From the NCBI GenBank assembly GCA_024195265.1, contig JAJLRJ010000004.1, forward strand, positions 35,983,030-36,047,029: 64,000 bases of DNA. Reading direction: 5' to 3'. A program made the position numbers and the translations under genes. Each line of letters opens with the position of its first letter. Within the stretch, counting starts at the first letter, position 1. The DNA is from Dendrophyllia cribrosa. Lineage: Eukaryota > Cnidaria > Anthozoa > Scleractinia > Dendrophylliidae. Of the stretch, positions 21,946 to 33,397 are shown one piece after another. A model generated the notes under the pieces. It had not been told where the DNA came from. It saw only the letters and a list, made by a program, of their open reading frames with translations, and searched no databases.

Positions 21946-24900
21946 ATGAAAAAGAAAAAAGTGATAATTCTATTTTTACTCAATTTCCTGTTATCTAATG
22001 CTGTTTGCAAAGGTAAGGTCAACACTTTTATTGAATATTGTTACATTTTGTTTATTATTTGAATGCGAAGAGACGCTTGGAAAGTGTAAATTTCCCCGCG
22101 AACTTTTTTCTTACTCACACAAAAATGTACTTTGCGATTCCTAACACAGCCATTCAAATCCAAGTACATTGTTTGCCTGAACGTTTCTGAATATGTTGTT
22201 TTCATTTGAAGGTTATTTGACATTATGATCATCCACACAAACATTGTAATTCAGAGAAATTCCCGGTAGTACATAAGAACCTATAGTTCAGTTAACAGAT
22301 ATATAAAGAACTCTTGTTTTTCTCTCCTGTCCAATTGTAAAATTAACTTATAAAACGACGAAAATATTCTAAATTAAATCATCGCATAATGTACATTTAT
22401 TTTCATTTCTGTCACAGGCGTGTCATCTAGTGCAAATGGCAAAGCAGCCCATAAAAGGAACATTCTATCAGGTGAACGCGAAGACAATTTTGCTCCACGA
22501 CCTGCTTATTTGGTTGCTACTGAATCGGTAGAGGATGGTGGTGTTAACGAAGATAACGTGAAGTCAAGTCAACGTGCCCAGGACGAGGATTCCACTCAAG
22601 ATGGACCACAAGACAAACCAAGGGCAAGAGTGACAGAAGAAGAACGACCGTCCGCACAAAAAGGAACTAGAACAAAGAATAATGCACAGGCGAAAACGAC
22701 CGCTCACTTTGAAATCGGTTCCTCGGGAATTCGGTGGGAAAATATTGCTCACGACCTCGGAAGTGGAACTAAAGATGGCAGAAGATGGCGTTTGAGAAAG
22801 AAAAGAAAAGCCGGATCGGAACTCACCGAAGAGGAACGAGAAACTGACGATGCAGAGGACGAAGCAGATCCATCGTTACCAATAATTATCGGATCAATTT
22901 GTGGGGGCGTGTTGGTGTTCCTGTGTATTCTTACTGGACTGGTCTGTCTTTGGTATGTTGTTGAGCTAGCTTTTCTAATCCTGTAACATGAGCGCATGCC
23001 CAATGGACGTCTTAAGTTTTAAGGACTTCTTTGTTAATATAGAGTGTTTTCGAGCGTTTAACTTGTTTTTTAGTTACTCTAATAGTTCAGCTAGGTGAAT
23101 AGGCACATATACCTAAAGGTTGCTTTGGTAATTGGTAACTGGGCATTGGGAAGCTATTGTTTGGACTTGTTTGGTGGTCACTCAAGCAAAGCATTGCATT
23201 GTGTTCAGTTTGCCCAAATGCCAATGCCCAATTACCAATGACCAATTGCCAAAGCAACCTTTATTGAATTAGGTATATACATGATTGTAACATGTACACA
23301 TTGTATATATCGAACCCTCCATATTCCTTGACCGTTCCATGCAAGATCAAATAAATTACGCTCACTGGTTACTTCGAAAAACTGACATCTCTGTCTACAG
23401 TGCCACGCGCAAAAGTGTAACAAATTATGATTAATTCGCGTGCTTTCTTCTGTGATGTGAGGTTTCATTCCAAAATCAGAAATATATTGTTGAAGTAAAC
23501 AAACAAATAAATAAAAGTTTAAGTTCAGAAGTCTAATGAATTCGCCACATTAAAAACATTTACAAGCAACTGACATAATATATACAATAACAAATGGAAA
23601 ATAAAGTGTAGCAGGAGTAAGGAACAGAACTTTCGTTCCAATTGCAACCGAACCCCTCCTGATACAAACTATAAGATATACTAAGCTCTGTACCGCATGT
23701 TTTGAATCTTAATTCCTCAGGGCGTGGTCCATTTTATCACCCCGTGTTTATGTCCTTCTCTTTCTCGTGCGCTCTTGAAAACGAAAAAACAAAGATGACC
23801 TAATCGTCCATTTATTTATTTTTACACTTTTACTACAGGAAAAGATGCAGGAAGCGGTGTCGGCTAACGCGACAAAAGGATCCTGACCAAGGAATGAGTG
23901 CTTCTTCTTCAAACGAGTTTAGAGTCAAGATAAGTGAAGATAAGATGCAGTTTGAGAAGTCGGCCATGGAAAATAAGGAACAATCAGATGACTATCCCAC
24001 TAAATCAAAACCAAAGACATCAAGCTCGCAAACACAAGCAGTGTTTGTAAATGTCGACGCTCCAAACAATGAGCTCGAGGCTTGCACGGTTATTGAGATT
24101 CGGGAGCCGAGTTCTCTGGACAATTCATTCAGTTGTTCTTCTATTTCTGGATCACCAACTGGAACAGCATCACAATCTTCATCTTCGCTCTCATCAGTGC
24201 TGACTTCGGAACCAAAAATTTCTACCCAACCATCCCTGACGTCACTACCTGATCCTTCACAGAAAACTTCATCTCAGTCTCTGCCTTTGCCACCCGCAAC
24301 TGCAATGTCAGCGGCGTCAGAACCGAAAATCTCTTCTGGATCTCCTATATCGTTATCTGCCATCAATCTGAACTTTCAACGAGAAGTACTTACAGAAGCT
24401 CCAGCATCCGTGCCTGAAATCAGACTGACTTTGGAACCGGAAACTCCAATCACTTCGAATTTGTCTCCAGCACCAACTGCGAACTGTCCACTTAAAGAGA
24501 CCGTGGTTTCCATCGCCGAATCTTCATTCGATCAGGACTCCCCTCAGTCGTCATCCTCCGTACATCCAACCGCGCTCAAGAAGTCAGCGACGCTGAATGT
24601 CTCCTCTTCTGGTGAATTATCAAGAACCACTTCAGTGGCAACAGACACAAGCACTTCATCCACGGAATGCTTTAAATCGCCAGTGGCTCCAAGAAATGAT
24701 GTTGTGATAACAATTAGAGACGATGAAGATGATAAAGAATTGAACGTGAATAAAGCAACTGATGGTGCTGTGGCTGACATCTTGACTAACAACAATGATC
24801 ACTGTCCTGAAGAAACATGGGGTGAGTCATTCGTGCTCACACGTTTTTACATGTTCTGGTGTAAATTTGTGAGTACCTGATAGGTTTTATAAACTTAAAG

Positions 24901-27900
24901 AAGTTGTAATCGCAAACAATTCTGTAAACCCCACCGATTTTGAAAACCTGACCGGTTTTGCGGTAAACTCGCCTGATTTTAAAAATCCGACCCATTTTGA
25001 CAACCAAACTAAACAGTGTGAACTGCTTCGAATTTGCTCCTCCAAAGTTTTCATTTGAAACAACAAACACCCAAAGTAACGAGTTTTAAATTATTTGGTT
25101 TTCAGGCGAACCTCCAACCCCTCCTTCTCTGATACAGCCACCTTCTGCTACGACAAACATCAAGAAAGGTGAGATTTAAGTTACATTTTAAAGGAAACCT
25201 CCATTCATAACAAACTGAAGTTAAATTGTTGGAAATAAAGTCGAAATTTCGATTCTTTTAATAACAAATGGAAATATATTTTCAGTGTACAAAAGAATTG
25301 ATATGAATATCGTCTGTTTTCGCCTTTAAATTTCTCGCGCGTCACCATTTTAAATTTTTATATCTTGCTATTGTTTTAAAAGAATCGACTTTCTTTTGTA
25401 TGCAACAATTAGACAGCCGTGTGACGTCATAGATTTTGAAAATGGCGGCGCGCGGAAAATTAAAAAGCGAAAATAGGCAATATTCATATGCATTTTTTGT
25501 ACGCTAAAGTTATATTTGCACTTAGTTTTTAAAAATTAAATTTAGGCTTCATTTCCAACAATTTGACGTCAATTTGTTATAACAATGAAGGTTCCCTTTA
25601 ACAGGAATCCATGTGAGTTATTCTAGAAATATGCATTTCGAGCGCTAGGACTTCGTCAGAACGAATCCAAAGGTTTGGCGCTCGAAACGTCAGCTCTTTT
25701 AGTCTTTTTACAGTTGATAAAACCCAACTTTCGTGTTTCGTTCCCCCACCGACGCAGTACCACAGAAACTAACCCCTTTGTTCATGAATTATTCTAGGCC
25801 GAGGCTAATCTCGTACCCGGATCTCCCACGGTCAGGCAGTTCAAGCACAAGCACGAGTGAGATCTGGGGAGGAGATTAGGCCCAGGCAGTTGCAAACGAG
25901 AAAATTAGTTTACAACAAACAAGGATAACGCGAATAATGAGCCAAACAGAATTCGAAGCAAAACCGAGCATCGTGTGAAAATCTCTAAGTTCTTTGTCTT
26001 TTGCTGTTGACATTTTTTTTGGTTCAAAAGTCCATGGCCAGGTTTTGCTTAGATTTATTAAAATATAATTTATTGTGCGCGCCTTAAAGAAATAAATAAA
26101 TAAACAGGAAATAATAAATACGAATTAAGGTGGCTCTTACTTTCACTGCTTCCAGATCGAATTAGAAATTGGAAATGTTGGTTTTTGTTGAGGGAGGAAA
26201 ACCGGAGTACCCAGTGAGAAACCCTTGGAGCAAGGACGAGAACCAACAACAAACTCAATCCACATATGGCGTAATAAAATATAATATGGTCTATTTTTTT
26301 ATAGGCAAGTCACTTGTTGGAGGGCGAAAGGCTCTGGAGAACCGTCTTTTTATCAAGCATCTGACATCGGAACGACACTCTGCTGGTTTGCAAAGCGACC
26401 TTAACACGGCCATTTCTCGTATCTTGGCCGAAAAGAAACGCAATGTTGATGACAACAGAGAAAAAAGACTTGTGATCAAACACCAGACACAGGAGACAAA
26501 GTACTCATTGGAAGAAAGTATTCTGCGCTCAAAAGTAAACCGAAAACACTTGAAAAAATATACTTAATGTAAACGGAGTATGCATCCACCCCCGGGAAGG
26601 GAGGGGAGACTACTGCTGCATATAAAATTGACTGGGGTGATCGTGGGAAACTTTGAACGGAAACATAAAAAGGTGCTGCCATAAACATGTTTTGTGGGTG
26701 TGGCTCATATTGCTTTTTTCCCCTAAGGGGTGCCTATTCTTTCTGAAAAGAAGTGTAGTAGAAAAACGAGGCACAGCCGAGTATTTTTTTAACCTACTTC
26801 GAGGTGTTTGGATTCCCAATGAAACACTCTTTCGAGTGTTTGTATATTACGTGAAGATTACCGATAGTGGTATAAATGTGCAACTTCTTTCTTCATGACT
26901 TTATCCTAGCTACCTTGTCAGTTCTAACGTTTTATAATTAATTCTTTGTAACAGGCAGTGATTATGGACGAGAACGTAGACAAGTCACACGAGAGACTAT
27001 TATCCAGACGCCGTCAGGCGATCAAGCAAACCCTTAGTCCGTACCCAGGCAGAGATGGCGTCCAAACCAAGTGCAAACTAGCCAGGGAAATCGCTTTTGC
27101 AAAAGCTATAATTTTGCCAGCTGGACGACATTCAAGAGCAGCGAGGATTACTAAAAACAAATGGAAAGTTGGATCCCAAACAGATGGACCTCCAAAGAGG
27201 TTTCTGAGAACCGGTGCCCATACTTGCAACCCTGACACAAAGGCTTGGGCCGAGTGTACAAACAGGGATACCAACAAAATTCCAGAAAAGGGCTGCCTGT
27301 GCCGTAACTGTCATAAGATCAGAAAAGATGCTTATGCTAAATTTGTCAATCCCCCCCGGTAAGTTACTGTTTTAGTTAAATTGGATAACAGCGAAGTAGT
27401 TAAACAAGAAAACTCTGCGAGTATTATAATCGGGCTTCCTTCTTCACTCCTTTTACCTTAAAATTTGAACAATTACGTCCCAAATACAAATTTTCAAAAT
27501 ACTCTACTAACTCTTCAAGAGAACTAATTTCAATCAATACACACGGCGTCCCACATAGATCATTCATTCCTGTACGATCTCTACTATGTGAATCAAACCA
27601 TCCCTTGTGTCAAAAATAGCGACTGTATAAATTATTATTGTCAAAATAAATGACTTATAATTATCACGTAACAACGATTCAAAAGCCTCAAACAAAGGTA
27701 AACAACAACTCTCTTCTATTTTGCCTCCACTACTCAACCGGTACACAGAAAACAACAGTTGTCAGATATGGGCGCGTGTGCCAGCCAAGCCACAGTGCCA
27801 TTTATTAATCGTATAAGCAAATAAACACAACTACAAAGCATCTAGCGAAAATTAAAGCACCAAAGCCGGACACGAAAACCCCAAAAAACCAGCAAGTGGA

Positions 27901-30900
27901 AAAAACACGGGGAACGTGTACCCCCGACCAAAGCAGTGATGCAACCCTTGGGGTTTTAGGGTATGGTAAAAACTAAACTAAACTATAAACATCCATAAAC
28001 ACGCAATTAACAATAGCTAAGCATAGTTAAACCTGATTAGAAATAAATGAAAACAAAACGAAAGTGAACCTAGCACTGGGAAGGCTGACCGTAGAATGTC
28101 ACACCTTACTAACGGCTCCAAATTACAAACTCGAATCCCATGACTCACTGCGCGCTAACACCCTCCCCAGACCCCTGATACGTGCCGGCAAAATAGTAAT
28201 TTATGATAGTACGGTGTAATCACAAATTCATATTTTGCCTCCACTACTCAACCGGTACACAGAAAACAACAGTTGTCAGATATGGGCGCGTGTGCCAGCC
28301 AAGCCACCGATAGAGATAAAAGAAAGGGCTTGAGCTAAAGTGACAATGACTTAGAAACATTTAATCTACTAGCTAAAGAGTCTTTAACATAAGTGTTCTT
28401 GGCGGAAACCGAAGCCCAACGGCCATGACGCTGGAAATTTCTATCAGGAACTCCAGATTTCGCAGCAGACGTTGCACCACCTGACCTTGCAGAGTGAGTA
28501 CTGAAGCTAGTAATATCCGGGACAATGTCACGAAAGGATTTCTTGAAAGATTCCCTGTAAGTAGAATAGCTTAAAGGCTTGTTAACCGACACCAAACGCT
28601 TGCAACTTTTAGAAGCCGAGATAGGTCTAAAAATATACTCATCTGAATCCAATGAAATATGGGACGAATTGATATATAATCTAAGCAAAGCCACGGGGCA
28701 CAGGCTAGAACAAGACTTAACGATTACAACTGGCTGACCATCCCTTAACTGGTCCGTTTTGCTCTTCTCAATAAAAATAGAAATAAAGCCATCACTAAAC
28801 TTAATATCTTTAGCACGAATAAGTGACAATTCAGAAAATCTTAAAAAACCTGAAAAGGCTAAGACAAACATAACTAAACTACGCAGCTGCAAAAGATCAT
28901 TCAGATCAGTCTTATCCATTAGTTTCCTGAGATGCGCAACCTCAAGTGGCTCTTTCCGATGACTGACAGGAGACGACGCGAGACGGACCGCTCCTTCTTT
29001 GACTGCAATCACTGTAGGATGTGAAGTAGGGGAAGGAACGCCAGCAAGATCATGCAACCATTTGAACGCGTAGAACGCGCAGTGGATCGAAGAAACGGAA
29101 TTGGTTGAATCCAGCAGATACTGCAGAAACAAAGCACAACTGATGGGCTCCACAGGAAAAACTGCAACGATACCAAGGCGCTCTGTAGCAAAAGACCTCC
29201 ATCTGTTGAACATCCTCGTATAGTTCGAAGAAGTACCGGGGGCCCTGGAAGCAATAACTGTTGTCTTGAGCTTTTCCAGTAAGGAGGCAACCTCATGCGA
29301 CATCGGAGAAGATGTACACCAGAAATCTGTAGTAAAAATGTCTAAAAGAAAAAACCGAAAACAAAAAGAAAACAAATAACAAACAATAACAATACAAAAC
29401 TAACAGGGCTCTGTAAAGTAAAGAAGAAATAGTCAACAATTTAATTGCATCAAAAGCGAAAATGCGTCAAATACACAAGCGTTTCTGTAAGAAAATCAAT
29501 TTCACAACAAAACTCGTATATGAGGAAAAAATAAACACAAACGACAGCTCAACAAGGGCGGATATCAAAAAAAAACAAAAAACCCATCAAGGGTACTGTG
29601 CCACTAGGGAAAATATATAACCCATCAAGGGTACTGTCCCACTAAGGGTGAATATTACACAACAATCGTAACAGATAACCCATCAAGGGTACTGTCCCAC
29701 CAAGGGTTAAAAACTTAAGACCCCAAAGTCTCTGCAACATCGAGTTGCATACGATATAAATAAACAACAGCCTCTCATACTAAACCCACCATGGGTGAAA
29801 AGGGCATCTAGCCCATCCAAGTAAACAAAAACATGTAAGCACCAAGTTGCAAGTATACTATGAAATATCTAGACGTCCGGAACTCGAAAAGCCTCACAAA
29901 CGAGAACAGACCCTTGCCTGGGCGGAATTCTAAAGTCGATACGCAGCGCCACCGAGGGAAATGCTAGGGTACCGCGACCGAAGATTGAATTCTTAGCTTT
30001 GCCCCGGACAAACAAATTTGGGAGTCAGGAAGCATGATCCAGTCATGGACGAAACTACTCCAATGCAAACCATCGAAGCATAATCGAGGCCAAAAATGCG
30101 CAGATCTCCAAAGGGGAACCACGAGAGTACCAGCTGCATTGCAAACCTGCATGTGGGCAAGAACTTTACACGTTAGACAAACAGGAGGGCAGAGCCAGTT
30201 GTTGTCATAGGCCCAATCCTGCGCAAAGGCATTAACGCCGGAGGTACCTTGCTGATAAAATCTGGTGTTGAATTTCGGAAGCTTGGCGTTGTAACAAGAA
30301 GCAAATCTGTCACAGGAGTGAGGACCCCAACGCTCGACTAGAGAATGGAAAACATCGTCATTGATGGAGTAATCATCAAGATCAACTAGCTTGCTGATGT
30401 CGTCGGCAAAAGTGTTGTGATCCCTAGGAATCCACTGAACATCGACACTAATCGAGGCACGAAGACAGATGCGATGAATATCCAGAGCTATCCGCTACAG
30501 AGCCGGAACCTTGGAGCCAATGTTCACGATACGCACAACATTCTGATTATCGGTGTACCAAACGACAGTCTGGGCACGGAGTGAATCAATAAACGCTTGC
30601 AGAGACAAAAACGCTGCAAGGAGCTCACGAAACGTAGAACTTTGCGACCTCTCGAAGTCAGACCAATTCTGGTGAAAAATTTTGCCTTCAAGATCTATGA
30701 AACTGCCGCAAGCGGAATTAGACGCATCAGAATAAACAATCTTCGAGGGCTTACGCTTAATAGGCCACAGAGGCACACCGTTAATGTGAGCGACATTAAG
30801 CTTCCAGAAATTTAATTCATCCACGCATTCGGGCGTCAAAGAAACCGACGAATTCCAAGTCTCAGCGGCATGGATAACAGCGAAAATATTTCTAGTCATA

Positions 30901-33363
30901 AGCCTGGCTACGTTGCCAACACAATTTCCAAGGGAAATAATTTTACCGCAGACGCTGGCGAGCTTGCGCACCCGAGTCTGGTGAGGGGGGTTGCTAGAGT
31001 CCAAAAGACAGGATAAATCTTCCGACAGAGACTGTATTCTTCTTGGCGTAGCAGAAATGAGACATTTAGAAGTGTCAATAACAGTCCCCAGCCAGGTGAT
31101 AACTTGAGTTGGCTCCCAAAGCGATTTCTCTTCATTAGGGACAAAGCCAGACTTCAATAAATCAGCATGCACTGACAAACTTGAAATTTTTGCCTTAATT
31201 TAATTCGGAGCAGCCCCCAATCCGTCATCCAGAAAAACAACAATCGACTTGCCTTCGGATCTCCATTTCTTAACTAACGGTTTAAGAAGCTTGGTAAACA
31301 AATAAGGCGCAGAGCTAATACCAAAGGGCAAAACTGAAAACTGAAAATATCTAGTAATCCCCGATGAAAATGTCCAAGAAAACGACAGATATTGCCTGTG
31401 TTCAGGGAAAATGTCAACGTGATGGTACCCAGATTTGAGATCGAAGGAAAACATGAAGTCCCCAGAGTTAAGCACTTGCTTTGCAATAGAAACATCTTCA
31501 CATCGAAACTTGGATTTGAAAAGATACTGGTTGACGTGTCGAAGATCCAAGATCAGGCGCTTTTTCCCCGATTTCTGAATGGAAACAGACAATGGATTGA
31601 TAATTGCAGGAGGCACGAAAACCTCAGTGATACATTCCAAATTAAGGAGGTCGCTAATGGCACCGTCTACAAAAACAGATTCCCGAAGTGCCGAATTATT
31701 ATTCGCAGCAACAAAAGGCGGTGGAATTTGCAGCAACGGTAATTTGTAGCCAAATTCTATAACGCCGAGAATAAAAGGCGACGCGCCAATATCCTTCCAA
31801 AACTGAATACATTTACGTAATCTGCCTCTGACAGAAACAGGAACATCACCGGATTTGACTTCATAGCAAGATAATTGAGCATCTACAAAAGTGCGATCGC
31901 TCTGACGTGATACAGACAAGGCCTCAAAATCAAGGTCTGAAAAATATTAAATAAAGTGGGAATATAAAATAAACAGCTTATAAACAATTAGGAGCAGAAT
32001 AATAACGCGCAATATGAAAACAAATTGACTTATGGAAATAACTGTAATCTGTAACAAAAAATTAACAAACAAAAACGCGAAATACAGTAAAGATTACAAC
32101 TGAATGAAAATTGAAACGCTCAAGGCAACAAGATGCGGCTCGCCTGGACAAATCCGTTCCGCTCACGGCTGTTCATTTCGCCTGATGACTTTGGGCATTA
32201 GAATGAACAAGCAAACTAGGGCATGCGGCCCGCCAATGACCTGGCTTTCCACAAGCAAAGCAAAGGCCCACAGATCTGGCCGTCGACGATTGAGCATTAA
32301 GCCTTGCCAAAGGACCAGGAAAATGAGCGACCGTAGGGTGCGAACGCTGCATGGCGGACGATCCACGACGCTGGAAAAGAGAACCCCGCGAGGCGAAACG
32401 CTTAGAAGCTTTGGCAGCCCTGGCTTCAGCTCTATAAATCTTCTTCTCGTCCTCGTCATCCTCAGCCAAATCATGATGCTTATACTCAAGGACTGTTTTC
32501 CAGCCATACGGCGACTTGTCCGCTAAGAGAATTAATTTCTGGCGTTCTTTAAGCAGAGACATACCTTCATCCAAGTGTTCCTTGGTTTTGGCGAGATCAT
32601 TGCGCTGCAACGCAGAAGATGCGTCCTGTACTGTCTCAAGCACAGATTTGACTGTTTTAAACTGGTCCTCGTTGCTCTTCTTGTTAAACGTAGGGGGAGC
32701 GTCTCTCTTCAACTTCTTTATCTCCGACATTTGCTCGGCCGAGTTGGACTCGCTGGATCTTTTTAGATCGGATATCGAGGAAGAAACAAGAACCTTGATT
32801 TGGGAGAGCAGATCTTTGTTGCTATTGCCAACGATCTCTCTAACTTTAGACTCATCCATAACTAGAACTCGACGAACTGAATAAGACAACGTGAACAAAA
32901 CGAAAGTGAACCTAGCACTGGGAAGGCTGACCGTAGAATGTCACACCTTACTAACGGCTCCAAATTACAAACTCGAATCCCATGACTCACTGCGCGCTAA
33001 CACCCTCCCCAGACCCCTGATACGTGCCGGCAAAATAGTAATTTATGATAGTACGGTGTAATCACAAATTACATATTATACCGTCATTTAAATAATGTAA
33101 ATTTCCATAATAACTTTCACTATACTCTTATTGAAAGTTAACTCTCCCATACAAACAACATCAGGAACTTCAGTTAACATAAGGCATTCTTTTTGTGTTG
33201 AATTAGAAAGATAAGTATGAAAAATTCCTGCAGAAGAAATTGTTAAGAGAAAAAAAATCGTGCACTAGTAAGCATGTGAAAAAAAATTTCAGCATTTTGG
33301 TAAAAAAGAAAATTCTTGCGAATAGAGATGCTGAAAAAGAAATCATACTCAGAAGAAATTGCC

Positions 33364-33397
<34 letters not shown>

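Larger units (their letters stand above)
27717..33070 (-). mobile_element. Ngaro/DIRS-type tyrosine-recombinase retrotransposon with split direct repeats
   Basis: A 5,354 bp element in the last intron of the membrane-protein gene, antisense to it. In element orientation the order is A1 (33070-32894), gag (32859), RT-RNase H (31919-29964), tyrosine recombinase (about 29303-28335), B1 (28307-28231), A2 (28228-28052), B2 (27793-27717). This A1-ORFs-B1-A2-B2 order is the split-direct-repeat arrangement known from PAT/Ngaro elements, which integrate through a circular intermediate using a tyrosine recombinase and leave no target-site duplication. The A repeats (177 bp) and B repeats (77 bp) look identical between copies by eye, which suggests a young insertion. 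Two in-frame stops in RT-RH indicate this copy is no longer autonomous. No methyltransferase domain of the DIRS1 type was seen, which favours Ngaro/PAT. Confidence 0.9.

Noticed and set aside
27950..27990. Telomere-like TTAGGG near the retrotransposon end
   Set aside because: A single isolated unit in the A2-B2 spacer.
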